From Rhizobium leguminosarum bv. viciae USDA 2370 (lineage in GTDB: Bacteria; Pseudomonadota; Alphaproteobacteria; Rhizobiales; Rhizobiaceae), in NCBI RefSeq assembly GCF_002008365.1, contig NZ_MRDL01000025.1:381-64380 (forward strand): DNA of 64,000 nucleotides, given 5' to 3'. A program made the translations under genes and the position numbers. Of this stretch, positions 17,037 through 26,011 are shown in pieces. The notes below the pieces were generated by a model. It did no database searches, was not told the DNA's origin, and saw only the letters and a list, made by a program, of their open reading frames with translations. Position 1 is the first letter of the stretch. Every line of letters begins with the position of its first letter.

Positions 17037-18185
17037 TCACCATTCGGCAAAGCTGCCGTCGGCATGCCGCCAGATCGGGTTGCGCCAGCGGTGACCTTCC
17101 TTGGCGCGCTCGATGACATAGGCCTCGTCGACCTCGATGCCGAGACCCGGACCCTGCGGGATCGAGACGAAACCATCGGCATAGTGGAACACCTCCTTGT
17201 TGGAGATGTAGTCGAGGATGTCGTTGCCCTTGTTGTAGTGGATGCCGAGGCTCTGTTCCTGGATGAAGGCGTTATAGCTGACGGCATCGACCTGCAGGCA
17301 GGCGGCGAGCGCGATCGGGCCCAGCGGGCAATGCGGCGCCAGCGCCACGTCATAGGCTTCGGCCATCGCCGCGATCTTGCGGCATTCGGTGATACCGCCG
17401 GCATGGGAGAGATCCGGCTGGATGATGTCGACATAGCCGTCGGACAGAACCTGCTTGAAGTCCCAGCGCGAAAAGAGCCGTTCACCGAGCGCGATCGGCG
17501 TCGAGGTATGGTTGACGATATCGCGCAGCGCTTCCTTGTTTTCGGAAAGCACCGGCTCTTCGATGAACATCAGCTTGTAAGGGTCGAGCTCCCTCGCGAG
17601 AACCTTCGCCATCGGCTTGTGCACGCGGCCGTGGAAATCGACTCCGATGCCGATATGTGGGCCGATCGCCTCGCGGATGGCGGCGATGGTCTCGACCGCC
17701 TTCTCCACCTTTTCGTTGGTGTCGACGATCTGCATTTCCTCGCAGCCATTGAGCTTGATCGCCTTGAAGCCACGGGCAACCACCTCCTTGGCATTGTTGG
17801 CGACATCCGAAGGACGGTCGCCGCCAATCCAGGAATAGACCTTGATACGGTCGCGGAGCTGGCCACCGAGCAGGGAGTGGATCGGCTGGCCGAGCGCTTT
17901 GCCCTTGATGTCCCACAGCGCCTGGTCGATGCCCGAGATCGCGCTCATGTGGACGGCGCCGCCGCGATAGAAGCCGCCGCGATACATCACGGTCCAGTGG
18001 TCTTCGATGAGGAAAGGATCCTTGCCGATCAGGTAGTCTTCCAGCTCATGGACGGCGGCCTCAACGGTGAGCGCACGGCCTTCGACGACCGGTTCGCCCC
18101 AGCCAATGATGCCCTCGTCGGTCTCGACCTTCAAAAACAACCAGCGCGGGGGAACGATATAGGTGGTGAGTTTGGTGATCTTCAT
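17037..18185 (-). CDS. dgoD: D-galactonate dehydratase (mandelate racemase/muconate lactonising family)
   Basis: 382 aa enolase-superfamily dehydratase, converting D-galactonate to 2-keto-3-deoxy-galactonate. It can be aligned by eye with E. coli DgoD over its whole length: the start MKITKLTTY, the FYRGG loop, [16 protein letters not shown], metal ligands in GVDFHGR, FIEEP and [22 protein letters not shown], and the catalytic His in [16 protein letters not shown]. The end [16 protein letters not shown] also matches. It follows the GntR regulator gene (66-nt gap) and is divergent from the sugar importer, so it likely handles the acid made from the imported sugar. Related acid-sugar dehydratase activity cannot be excluded. 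Confidence 0.92.
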   Translation of the reverse strand: MKITKLTTYIVPPRWLFLKVETDEGIIGWGEPVVEGRALTVEAAVHELEDYLIGKDPFLIEDHWTVMYRGGFYRGGAVHMSAISGIDQALWDIKGKALGQPIHSLLGGQLRDRIKVYSWIGGDRPSDVANNAKEVVARGFKAIKLNGCEEMQIVDTNEKVEKAVETIAAIREAIGPHIGIGVDFHGRVHKPMAKVLARELDPYKLMFIEEPVLSENKEALRDIVNHTSTPIALGERLFSRWDFKQVLSDGYVDIIQPDLSHAGGITECRKIAAMAEAYDVALAPHCPLGPIALAACLQVDAVSYNAFIQEQSLGIHYNKGNDILDYISNKEVFHYADGFVSIPQGPGLGIEVDEAYVIERAKEGHRWRNPIWRHADGSFAEW

Positions 18186-18251
18186 CGCTGTTCTTTCAGT
18201 CTCTTCCCGGGTTTGCGATCGACGGCGCGTTCGCAGATTTGTGGTGATCGG

Positions 18252-19007
18252 TCATTTCGTTCTGCCGATCGCTTTTTCGGCGGCGGCTAGATCGCGCACC
18301 GCAAGATCGAGCATGCGGTTGGCGCATTCACGGGCTCCCGCCTTGTCGCGCATGCGCAGGGCCTCGACCAACTGACCGTGAACGAGCACCGCATCCTCGC
18401 GATTCTCGACGCCGATATTGGAGGCATGCAGCGCATATTTCAGCGCCGCGTGAATGGCGCTCGACAGGCGGCGGAAGACCTGATTGTGGCTGGCGGTGAG
18501 CAGCACCGTGTGGAACATGACGTCGGCATCGGTGAAGCTTTCCGGGTCGCGGGCGCTGTCGCGCATCTGCCGCCAGGCATTGTCGAGATCGGCGATCTCC
18601 TGGGCGCTGGCGCGCTCGGCGGCATATTCGGCGGCTGCCGGCTCGATGGTGCGGCGGGCTTCGAGAATGCAGCCGAGCAGGTCGAAGTCCTTGATATAGG
18701 GACCCATCCATTCAAGCACGTCAGCGTCGAGGATATTCCAGTCGTCCTTATCGCAGACGGTGGTTCCGATGCGTGGCTTGCCACGGACAAGGCCTTTGGA
18801 TTCCAGCACTTTCAGCGATTCGCGAATGACGGTGCGGCTGACGCCGTAGAGCTCGCAGAGATCGTTTTCGCGGGGCAGCGGCGAGCCCGCGGGATAGCGG
18901 TCCGCACAGATATCCTGAGCGATCGCCGCCGTGACGTTGCGGCGTACGCGCGGGCGGCGCTCGATGCGGCGGCTTTCGGCCCCGCTCTGTCGCTCGATTG
19001 TTTCCAA
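18252..19007 (-). CDS. GntR/FadR family transcriptional regulator (FCD domain)
   Basis: 251 aa. N-terminal winged helix (CELYGVSRTVIRESLKVLESKG, about 50-75) followed by an all-helical FCD effector domain with metal-binding histidines. Start codon is TTG at 19007 with GGAGAGG just upstream. First gene of a probable operon with dgoD and divergent from the AraF-type binding protein. FCD regulators bind acid sugars such as galactonate (DgoR in E. coli), which fits its neighbour. The inverted repeat at 19117-19153 is its likely operator. Confidence 0.9.
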   Translation of the reverse strand: METIERQSGAESRRIERRPRVRRNVTAAIAQDICADRYPAGSPLPRENDLCELYGVSRTVIRESLKVLESKGLVRGKPRIGTTVCDKDDWNILDADVLEWMGPYIKDFDLLGCILEARRTIEPAAAEYAAERASAQEIADLDNAWRQMRDSARDPESFTDADVMFHTVLLTASHNQVFRRLSSAIHAALKYALHASNIGVENREDAVLVHGQLVEALRMRDKAGARECANRMLDLAVRDLAAAEKAIGRTK

Positions 19008-19116
19008 CTCACCTCTCCGCTCTGTCTCGCGTGCTAGGCAATCGAACCTGATTATCCGAATTCGATCCGCTTTGCGACGCTTCCTCCCGGCATCTCGTCA
19101 ATAATCCTATTATTCC

Positions 19117-19153
19117 AATCATCATACATTGGCAATTGACTGGTATGATGATT
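19117..19153. promoter_or_regulatory. candidate GntR operator in the divergent region
   Basis: Perfect 11-bp arms AATCATCATAC (19117-19127) and GTATGATGATT (19143-19153) are separated by 15 nt, midway between the GntR start (19007) and the binding-protein start (19221). A -35-like TTGACT lies within it. The placement would let one regulator control both directions. Confidence 0.55.
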
Positions 19154-19220
19154 TGTCATAATTCATTGGACGTTGCCTGGGAGGCAGCTGCTCGGTTTTT
19201 GAGAGTTTAGGGAGAGAGAC

Positions 19221-20204
19221 ATGCGCTTGTTCAAAGCAGCCATTCTGGCTGGCACTTTCGCCATTCTGGCAGCCGGCTCGGCATTTTCCGCGGACGTCAA
19301 GATAGGGTTCATCGTCAAGCAGCCTGAGGAGCCGTGGTTCCAGGACGAATGGAAATTCGCCGACCAGGCCGCCAAGGAAAAAGGCTTCACCGTCGTCAAG
19401 ATCGGCGCCGAAGACGGCGAGAAGGTCCAATCGGCGATCGACAATCTCGGCGCTCAGGGTGCGCAGGGCTTCATCATCTGCACGCCCGACGTCAAGCTCG
19501 GCCCCGGCATCGTCGCCAAGGCCGAAGCCAACCAGCTGAAGCTGATGACGGTCGACGACCGCCTCGTCAGCGCCGACGGCAAGCCGCTGGAAGACGTGCC
19601 GCATATGGGCATTTCAGCCACCAAGATTGGCGAGACCGTCGGCCAGGCAATCGTCGACGAAATCAAGAAGCGCGGTTGGGAGATGAAGAATGTCGGCGCC
19701 GTGCGGGTTTCCTATGACCAGCTGCCCACCGCCGTTGACCGCGTCGAAGGTGCGATCTCGGTGCTGAAGTCCGCCGGTTTCCCGGCCGAAAACATCTATG
19801 ATGCGCCACAGGCGAAGACGGATACGGAAGCGGCGCTCAACGCGGCGACCACCGTTCTCAACAAGCATGCCGACGTGAAATACTGGGTCGCCTTCGGCCT
19901 CAACGACGAAGCCGTCCTCGGCGCCGTCCGTGCGTCCGAATCGGTCGGCATTCCGGCCGCCAACGTCATCGGTGTCGGCATCGGCGGTGCGGAATCGGCG
20001 ATCAATGAATTCAAGAAGCCGGCGGCGACGGGCTTCTTCGGCACCGTCATCATTTCGCCGAAGCGTCACGGCTACGAAACGGCGCTCAACATGTACGACT
20101 GGATTGCTAACGACAAGGAGCCGGCAAAGCTGACGCTGACCTCGGGTTCCCTAGCGCTGCGCGACGATTATGAAAAGGTCCGCAAGGATCTTGGCATCGA
20201 GTGA
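19221..20204 (+). CDS. araF: sugar ABC transporter substrate-binding protein (arabinose-binding AraF type)
   Basis: 327 aa. Signal peptide MRLFKAAILAG to AFSA, then a periplasmic binding protein of the ribose/arabinose class (KIGFIVKQPEEPWFQDEW is typical of AraF). L-arabinose-binding proteins also bind D-galactose. The following ATPase and permease complete an AraFGH-like importer. A hairpin (20228-20253) follows the stop. Divergent from GntR-dgoD. Substrate call by family resemblance; galactose is favoured by dgoD, arabinose by the protein family. Confidence 0.87.
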   Translation: MRLFKAAILAGTFAILAAGSAFSADVKIGFIVKQPEEPWFQDEWKFADQAAKEKGFTVVKIGAEDGEKVQSAIDNLGAQGAQGFIICTPDVKLGPGIVAKAEANQLKLMTVDDRLVSADGKPLEDVPHMGISATKIGETVGQAIVDEIKKRGWEMKNVGAVRVSYDQLPTAVDRVEGAISVLKSAGFPAENIYDAPQAKTDTEAALNAATTVLNKHADVKYWVAFGLNDEAVLGAVRASESVGIPAANVIGVGIGGAESAINEFKKPAATGFFGTVIISPKRHGYETALNMYDWIANDKEPAKLTLTSGSLALRDDYEKVRKDLGIE

Positions 20205-20227
20205 TCGTCCTTCCAAGATGATATCGT

Positions 20228-20253
20228 CCGGCGGCCGCCCAGCGTGCCGCCGG
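20228..20253 (+). terminator. intercistronic hairpin after the binding-protein gene
   Basis: Arms CCGGCGGC and GCCGCCGG with a 10-nt loop are followed by TCTTTCTC, in the gap between the binding-protein and ATPase genes. Likely stabilises the binding-protein message or partially terminates. Confidence 0.5.
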
Positions 20254-20273
20254 TCTTTCTCGACGGAGCGATG

Positions 20274-21779
20274 ATGGCTTTCCTCGAATTCAGCAATATC
20301 TCCAAGGGTTATCCCGGCGTGCAGGCGCTGGCGAATGTTTCCTTCACTGTCGAGAAAGGCGCCGTCCACGGCCTGATGGGCGAAAACGGTGCCGGTAAAT
20401 CGACGCTGATCCGCGTACTGTCAGGCGATCAGGCCGCCGATGGCGGCAACATCCTCATCGACGGCGAGGAGCAGAAATACGGGTCCGTCCGCGACGCCTT
20501 CCATGCCGGCGTCATCGTCATCCATCAGGAACTGCAACTCGTTCCGGAGTTGACGGTCGCCGAAAATCTCTGGCTCGGACGCTTTCCGGCCAAGGGCGGC
20601 GTCATCCATTCGAAGGCGCTGATCGAGACGGTGCGGTCGAAACTCGAGGAGATCGGCATCGATGTCGATCCGTCGGCCAAGGTCGCCTCGCTTTCGATCG
20701 GTGCGCGGCAGATGGTCGAGATCGCCAAGGCCGTCATGCTCGATGCGCGGGTGATTGCGCTCGACGAGCCGACCTCCTCGCTTTCCTCCCGCGAAAGCGA
20801 AATCCTGTTTTCGCTCATCGACAGGCTGAAGGCGAAGGGAACGGTCATTCTCTACGTCTCGCATCGCCTCGACGAGATCTTCCGCCTCTGCGACAGCCTG
20901 ACGGTGCTGCGCGACGGCAAACTTGCCGCCCACCATCCTCAGATCGCCGAAACCACGCGCGAGCAGATTATCTCGGAAATGGTCGGACGCGAGATCAGCA
21001 ATGTCTGGGGATGGCGCGAACGCGCGCTCGGCGACGTACGGTTGGAGGTCAAGGGCCTGTCGGGGCCGAGGCTGCGTCATCCGATCAGCTTTTCCGTCCG
21101 CCAGGGCGAAATTCTCGGTTTCTTCGGCCTGATCGGCGCCGGCCGCAGCGAGATGGCGCGGCTGCTTTACGGCGCCGACACCAGACATCAGGGCCAGGTC
21201 ACGATCGACGGCGTAGCCGTTGCGCCGAACAATCCGAAAGCGGCGATCAATGCCGGCATGGTGCTTTGCCCCGAGGACCGCAAGTTCGACGGCATCGTCC
21301 AAGGGCGATCGATCGAGGAGAATATCGCGATCTCGTCGCGCCGGCATTTTTCGCCTTTCGGCATTCTGAGCCCGAGACAAGAGGCGGCGCTGGCGGATCG
21401 GTTCATCGCCAAGCTTCGGGTGCGGACGCCCTCGCGCAAGCAGGACATCATCAACCTCTCGGGCGGCAACCAGCAGAAGGTCATTCTCGGCCGCTGGTTG
21501 TCCGAGCAGGGCATCAAGGTCCTGGTCATCGACGAGCCGACACGCGGCATCGATGTCGGGGCGAAATCGGAAATCTACGAAATCCTCTACGAGCTTGCGG
21601 CCGGCGGCATGGCGATCGTGGTGATATCAAGCGAGTTGCCCGAAGTCATGGGCATTTCCGATCGCATCATGGTGATGTGCCAGGGCAGGGTGGCGGCCAA
21701 TGTCACCCGCCAGGATTTCGACGAGCGCAACATCCTGACGGCAGCGCTTCCCGACAAGAATGCCGCAGGCACCATTTAG
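20274..21779 (+). CDS. araG: sugar ABC transporter ATP-binding protein (AraG/RbsA type)
   Basis: 501 aa with two fused ABC domains. The first has Walker A GENGAGKST and signature LSIGARQ; the second has the degenerate Walker A GLIGAGRSEM and signature LSGGNQQK, as usual for AraG/RbsA/MglA. I chose ATG 20274 because GGAG is 5 nt upstream; ATG 20271 is too close to it and the longer frame from 20244 has no site. The TAG stop is the first three bases of repeat B copy 1. Confidence 0.92.
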   Translation: MAFLEFSNISKGYPGVQALANVSFTVEKGAVHGLMGENGAGKSTLIRVLSGDQAADGGNILIDGEEQKYGSVRDAFHAGVIVIHQELQLVPELTVAENLWLGRFPAKGGVIHSKALIETVRSKLEEIGIDVDPSAKVASLSIGARQMVEIAKAVMLDARVIALDEPTSSLSSRESEILFSLIDRLKAKGTVILYVSHRLDEIFRLCDSLTVLRDGKLAAHHPQIAETTREQIISEMVGREISNVWGWRERALGDVRLEVKGLSGPRLRHPISFSVRQGEILGFFGLIGAGRSEMARLLYGADTRHQGQVTIDGVAVAPNNPKAAINAGMVLCPEDRKFDGIVQGRSIEENIAISSRRHFSPFGILSPRQEAALADRFIAKLRVRTPSRKQDIINLSGGNQQKVILGRWLSEQGIKVLVIDEPTRGIDVGAKSEIYEILYELAAGGMAIVVISSELPEVMGISDRIMVMCQGRVAANVTRQDFDERNILTAALPDKNAAGTI

Positions 21780-21880
21780 AGCGGTTCAGCTTTTCATGGA
21801 AACGCAGAACCGCTCTAACTTTTTGTTTTTACGCAATTCCGGACGGAAAACCGCTTCGCACTTTTCCTGAAATTGCTCTA
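21777..21880. repeat. palindromic repeat family B, copy 1
   Basis: Two-hairpin element: stem 1 TAGAGCGGTTC (21777-21787) with GAACCGCTCTA (21807-21817); part 2 runs from GCAATTCC to an imperfect AATTGC, around the core GAAAACCGCTTCGCACTTTT. It starts exactly at the araG stop codon and fills the gap to the permease gene. A nearly identical copy is at 48155-48257 and a half copy at 32455-32501. Confidence 0.8.
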
Positions 21881-21900
21881 GGACCAGGAATATACGGACG

Positions 21901-22851
21901 ATGAATTCGTTGAAAAAAATCCTTCTCGGCGAACAGGGGCTGGTGGTGATCTTCGCTGCCGCCTTCGTGATCGTCTCGCTCTTCGTTCCGAACTTCCTGA
22001 CCGAGCGAAACATGCTGGGGCTGCTGCAATCGGTCGTCACGATCGGCATCGTCGCCTGTACGATGATGTTCTGCCTGGCATCCCGCGATTTCGACCTTTC
22101 GGTCGGATCGATCGTCGCCTTCTCCGGCATGATCGCGGTGATGGTCTCGAATGCGACAGGCTCCATTCCCGTCGGGCTGCTCGCCGCCCTGCTTTGCGGC
22201 GCCGTCGTCGGCCTCGTCAATGGTATCGTCATTGCGCGTTTTCGGGTCAATGCACTGATCACCACGCTTGCGACCATGCAGATCGTGCGCGGGCTGGCGC
22301 TGATCGCGTCCGATGGCCGCGCCGTCGGCATCAACGATCCCGATTTCTACCAGCTTGCCCTGTCGCGCTTCCTGACCGTGCCGACGCCGATCTGGATCAT
22401 GCTGATCCTTTTCATCCTCTTCGGGTTCGTGCTCAACCGCACCGTCTTCGGCAAGAACACGCTGGCGATCGGTGGCAATCCGGAAGCCTCGCGGCTTGCC
22501 GGCGTCAACGTCGTCAACATGCGCATCTGGATCTTTGCGCTGCAGGGGCTCGTCTGCGGCATTGCCGGCATCCTGCTTGCCTCGCGCATCACTTCCGGCC
22601 AGCCGAATGCGGCGACAGGGCTTGAGCTTTCGGTGATTTCGGCCTGCGTTCTCGGCGGTGTTTCGCTGGCCGGCGGCCGAGCGGCGATGAGCGGTGTCAT
22701 CGTCGGCGTGCTGATCATGGGCATTGCCGAAAACGTCATGAACCTCTTGAATATCCAGGCGTTCTATCAGTATGTCGTGCGCGGGCTGATCCTGCTGATC
22801 GCAGTGCTGCTCGACAATTTGAGGTCTTCGGCTGCGGGGCGACGTGGATGA
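21901..22851 (+). CDS. araH: sugar ABC transporter permease (AraH/RbsC type)
   Basis: 316 aa, about eight to ten hydrophobic segments, with the RbsC-family features SRDFDLSVGS and GGNPEASRLAGVNV. Inner-membrane channel of the importer encoded by the preceding genes. Its end overlaps the mutarotase start by 4 nt (ATGA), so the genes are coupled. The repeat upstream does not appear to break the operon, since no new promoter is evident between. Confidence 0.92.
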   Translation: MNSLKKILLGEQGLVVIFAAAFVIVSLFVPNFLTERNMLGLLQSVVTIGIVACTMMFCLASRDFDLSVGSIVAFSGMIAVMVSNATGSIPVGLLAALLCGAVVGLVNGIVIARFRVNALITTLATMQIVRGLALIASDGRAVGINDPDFYQLALSRFLTVPTPIWIMLILFILFGFVLNRTVFGKNTLAIGGNPEASRLAGVNVVNMRIWIFALQGLVCGIAGILLASRITSGQPNAATGLELSVISACVLGGVSLAGGRAAMSGVIVGVLIMGIAENVMNLLNIQAFYQYVVRGLILLIAVLLDNLRSSAAGRRG

Positions 22852-23735
22852 ACCAAGGACGAGCCGGAGACGACATCGAACTGAGGCACGGCGATCTCTC
22901 CGTCCGGGTCAGCCGTCGGGGTGCCGCCGTCACCGCCGCGACTTATCGCGGCATGCCCTTTCTCGTGGCGGCCGGCGGGCCGGAGGGAGCGATGGCGAAT
23001 TTCGCGATGGTGCCGTTCGGCAATCGCGTGGAAGGCAACACCATGTCCTTTGCCGGACGCGACTATGGCTTCCAACCGAATGCTTCCGATCCGCTCTATC
23101 TCCACGGTGACGGCTGGCTCAGCCTCTGGCAGCTTGAAGACGCCAGCGCGGAGCATGCGCAGTTCTGCTTTTCCCGCAGCGCCGACAGGGTTTCACCTTA
23201 TGCCTATCTTACCCGGCAAGAGATCCGTCTCGCCGGCGATGCACTGGTGCTGAGGCTTTCCGTGGAAAACCGCGGCGATACGGCTCTTCCCTTCGGGCTC
23301 GGTCAACATCCCTTCTTCGCGCGCACGCCAAAGACACGACTGGCGATTGCTGCCGATCGCTATTGGAGCGAGCGGCCGGACCATCTGCCAGAGATGCCTG
23401 GCCCTGTGCCTGGTTATTTTGATTTCAGATCTGAGACGCTTTTACCGCAGAGATGGATGAACAATGCCTTCGAGGGTTGGAATGGGCGGGCTGTTATCAC
23501 TTGGCCGGAACTTGGAATCCGGGCGGCGTTGGAAGCCGACGGTGCGCTCGATCGCTTCATGCTGTATATGCCGGTCAACCGGAGCGATTTCTTCTGCCTC
23601 GAGCCGATGAGCCATCTGCCGAACGGGCATCACCTTCCTGATTTCGGTGGGCTCACGCCGCTTGCGCCAGGTGAGGCGCTTGCCGGCACAGTGACGATCC
23701 TGATGTCGACACTGCCGGTTCAACCGAAGGGGTGA
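22848..23735 (+). CDS. aldose 1-epimerase (mutarotase)
   Basis: 295 aa galactose-mutarotase-like beta-sandwich. Recognisable features are FGNRVEG, the HGDGW histidine and GLGQHPFF with its catalytic His; the C-terminal catalytic Glu is likely in the FFCLEPMSH region. It interconverts anomers of the imported aldose, preparing it for a 1-dehydrogenase. Overlaps the permease gene by 4 nt and is followed after 3 nt by an SDR gene. Confidence 0.87.
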   Translation: MNQGRAGDDIELRHGDLSVRVSRRGAAVTAATYRGMPFLVAAGGPEGAMANFAMVPFGNRVEGNTMSFAGRDYGFQPNASDPLYLHGDGWLSLWQLEDASAEHAQFCFSRSADRVSPYAYLTRQEIRLAGDALVLRLSVENRGDTALPFGLGQHPFFARTPKTRLAIAADRYWSERPDHLPEMPGPVPGYFDFRSETLLPQRWMNNAFEGWNGRAVITWPELGIRAALEADGALDRFMLYMPVNRSDFFCLEPMSHLPNGHHLPDFGGLTPLAPGEALAGTVTILMSTLPVQPKG

Positions 23736-23738
23736 TAG

Positions 23739-24518
23739 ATGAGCAGCCGTCTGCAGGGCAAGAACATCCTGATAACCGGTGCTGCGCAGGGTATCGGCCT
23801 TGCGATGGCGAAGGCTTTCATGCGGGAGGATGCCGCCGTCTTTCTCGTCGATCGCGATGGGGCGCTGCTGGCGCAGGCGGCGAAAGAGCTCCAGCGCAGC
23901 GGCGGCCGGCTCGGTTATCTGCCGGCCGATATTACCGATGCCGGAACGATCACGACGTTGGTGGCTCAGGCGAATGAAGAGATCGGACAGCTGAACGCGC
24001 TCGTCAACAATGCCGGGGTCAATGTCTTTGCCGAACCGCTCGCGACGACGGACGAGGAATGGAACCGCTGCTTCGACATCAATCTCAAGGGCGCATGGAA
24101 CTGCTGCAAGGCGGTGCTGCCGGGCCTTATCGAACAGGGTGGCGGCGTCATCCTCAACATCGCCTCAACGCATGCCTTCACGATCATCCCGCACACATTT
24201 CCCTATCCGCTGGCAAAACACGCGCTGCTCGGGATGACAAAATCCCTGGGGCTCGAATATGCGGCCCGCAATATCCGGGTGAACGCGCTGGCGCCGGGCT
24301 ATGTCTCGACGCAGAAGGTGATCGATTACTGGAACAGCTTTCCCGATCCGGAGGCGGCAAGGGCCGAGACGATGAAACTGCATCCCGGCGGGCGCATCGC
24401 GACGCCGGAGGAGATTGCCATGGCGGCCGTGTTCATGATCTCAGACGAGTGCCCGTTCATCAATGCCACCTGCCTGACGATCGACGGCGGCCTCAGCGTG
24501 CTGCAGCATCCCGCTTGA
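23739..24518 (+). CDS. SDR family sugar dehydrogenase (candidate D-galactose/L-arabinose 1-dehydrogenase)
   Basis: 259 aa classical SDR: TGAAQGIG, NNAGVN, Ser in NIASTHAF and catalytic Tyr/Lys in YPLAKHA. Last gene of the importer-mutarotase operon. With the mutarotase before it and galactonate dehydratase across the divergent promoter, the simplest reading is NAD(P)-dependent oxidation of the imported aldose at C1 to a lactone. Rhizobial galactose dehydrogenases of the SDR type are known. The precise sugar is inference. Confidence 0.87.
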   Translation: MSSRLQGKNILITGAAQGIGLAMAKAFMREDAAVFLVDRDGALLAQAAKELQRSGGRLGYLPADITDAGTITTLVAQANEEIGQLNALVNNAGVNVFAEPLATTDEEWNRCFDINLKGAWNCCKAVLPGLIEQGGGVILNIASTHAFTIIPHTFPYPLAKHALLGMTKSLGLEYAARNIRVNALAPGYVSTQKVIDYWNSFPDPEAARAETMKLHPGGRIATPEEIAMAAVFMISDECPFINATCLTIDGGLSVLQHPA

Positions 24519-24665
24519 AGGGCTTCGATCCCGCTATTTTTACAAGCCTGTCGTCTTCTCGGGATAGAGCATTATATTGCCCATCGGGAAGGCTATCTGA
24601 TCTCCCGCAGGCATGGAGCGGCCCCTGCCGCTTTCTGAAAGCACAATCGAAAACAGGAGGACGGC

Positions 24666-25097
24666 ATGCAGATCAATCGTACGGCTTCGGCTCATTGGAC
24701 CGGTGGCCTCAAGGACGGAAAAGGCCTGATCTCGACGCAGAGCGGCGCCCTGAAGGATTATCCCTACGGCTTTGCGAGCCGCTTCGAAGGCGTCGCCGGC
24801 ACCAACCCGGAAGAACTGATCGGTGCCGCCCATGCCGGCTGCTTCACCATGGCGCTGTCGTTGATCCTCGGTGAAGCCGGCTTTACCGCCGAGCATATGG
24901 AAACCTCTACCAAGGTAACGCTCGAAAGCGTCGAGGGCGGCTTTGCCATCACCGCCATCCATCTCTCGCTCTCCGGCCGTATTCCCGGTGCCGATGAGGC
25001 GACCTTCACCGAACTCGCCAACAAGGCAAAGGCCGGCTGCCCGGTTTCCAAGGCCCTTGCCTCGGTTCCGATCACACTCGACGTCAAGATCGTCTGA
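24666..25097 (+). CDS. osmC: OsmC family peroxiredoxin
   Basis: 143 aa; close by eye to E. coli OsmC (GTNPEELIGAAHAGCFTMALSL is nearly the same). The two catalytic cysteines are in HAGCF and KAGCPVSKA. It reduces organic hydroperoxides in the cytoplasm. AGGAGG lies 6 nt before the ATG. Single-gene unit in a 147-nt upstream gap; a hairpin follows at 25120-25146. No EcfG-type promoter was seen upstream. Confidence 0.95.
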   Translation: MQINRTASAHWTGGLKDGKGLISTQSGALKDYPYGFASRFEGVAGTNPEELIGAAHAGCFTMALSLILGEAGFTAEHMETSTKVTLESVEGGFAITAIHLSLSGRIPGADEATFTELANKAKAGCPVSKALASVPITLDVKIV

Positions 25098-25119
25098 TTT
25101 CCCTGCTGCCGGCGATGAG

Positions 25120-25146
25120 GTGCCGCGCGCGTTCGCGTCGCGGCAC
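25120..25146 (+). terminator. hairpin after osmC
   Basis: Arms GTGCCGCG and CGCGGCAC around an 11-nt loop, starting 23 nt after the osmC stop and followed by TTCTC. Plausible terminator without a long T-run. Confidence 0.45.
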
Positions 25147-25277
25147 TTCTCAATTGCGCGATGTTCATTGTTCAGCCGCTCCAGAAAATCCCCCACGTTC
25201 AACGAACGCGGCCCACCGGCTGCATCAACCGATCGCCCCCACGCAGCTGACCTGAAGCTTCGCTGCGCTCCGGGATG

Positions 25278-25335
25278 TTGACAAGTGACGCCTGATATTT
25301 TACGACTGACGAAATTCAAAATTCGTCAGTCGTAA
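25278..25335 (+). promoter_or_regulatory. promoter with overlapping TetR operator
   Basis: TTGACA at 25278-25283 is followed after 17 nt by TACGAC. Over and after the -10 lies a perfect palindrome with 14-bp arms, TTACGACTGACGAA (25300-25313) and TTCGTCAGTCGTAA (25322-25335), loop 8 nt. It ends 18 nt before the TetR start codon. The layout is that of TetR autorepression. Confidence 0.7.
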
Positions 25336-25353
25336 TTCGAGGCATCGAAAGTC

Positions 25354-25962
25354 ATGGACGAGATCGCGGAAAACACGCTCGACATCACCCGGCAGGAGAA
25401 TGTCACACGCATTCTCGACGCGGCCGAACGGCTGTTTCGGCACTATGGCTACAGCAAGACGACGGTGGCCGACATTGCCCGCGATCTCGGCATGTCGCCC
25501 GCCAATATTTATCGTTTCTTCGCCTCCAAGGTGGAAATCCACCAGGCGCTCTGCGGGCGCATGCTCGCCACCGCTTATCAAATCGCCTACGACATCCGCC
25601 ATCAGCCTATCAGCGCCAGCGAGCGGCTGCGCCGCTATGTCGAGACCCAGCATCAGTTGACGCTCGATCTGATGCTCGACGAGATGAAGGTGCACGAGAT
25701 GATCATCGTCGCGATCGAGCGCGACTGGCATGTCATCGAAAAGCATATCGACCGTGTTCATGATCTCATTGCCGAAATTATCGCCGAAGGCATTGCAGCC
25801 GGGGAATTCGCCGAGCAGGACCCGGTCGTTGCCTCGCGCTGCTTCGGTGCGGCGACGATCAATCTCTGCCATCCGCAGATGGTGGCGCAATGTCTCGCCA
25901 AAACGAACCGCGCAAGCGTCGACGAACTGATCGACTACGTGATCAGGGCGCTGAAGAAATAA
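25354..25962 (+). CDS. TetR family transcriptional regulator
   Basis: 202 aa. N-terminal TetR helix-turn-helix (ERLFRHYGYSKTTVADIARD and MSPANIYRFFASK) and a variable ligand-binding C-terminal domain. First gene of an apparent operon with the RND membrane-fusion and pump genes 49 nt downstream, so it is the likely local repressor of the efflux system. The 14-bp-arm palindrome just upstream is its probable operator. Confidence 0.93.
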   Translation: MDEIAENTLDITRQENVTRILDAAERLFRHYGYSKTTVADIARDLGMSPANIYRFFASKVEIHQALCGRMLATAYQIAYDIRHQPISASERLRRYVETQHQLTLDLMLDEMKVHEMIIVAIERDWHVIEKHIDRVHDLIAEIIAEGIAAGEFAEQDPVVASRCFGAATINLCHPQMVAQCLAKTNRASVDELIDYVIRALKK

Positions 25963-26011
25963 TGGACGGCAGCCGCCGTCGGAACCCCGAAACGATCCAG
26001 GAGTGCGGAAG

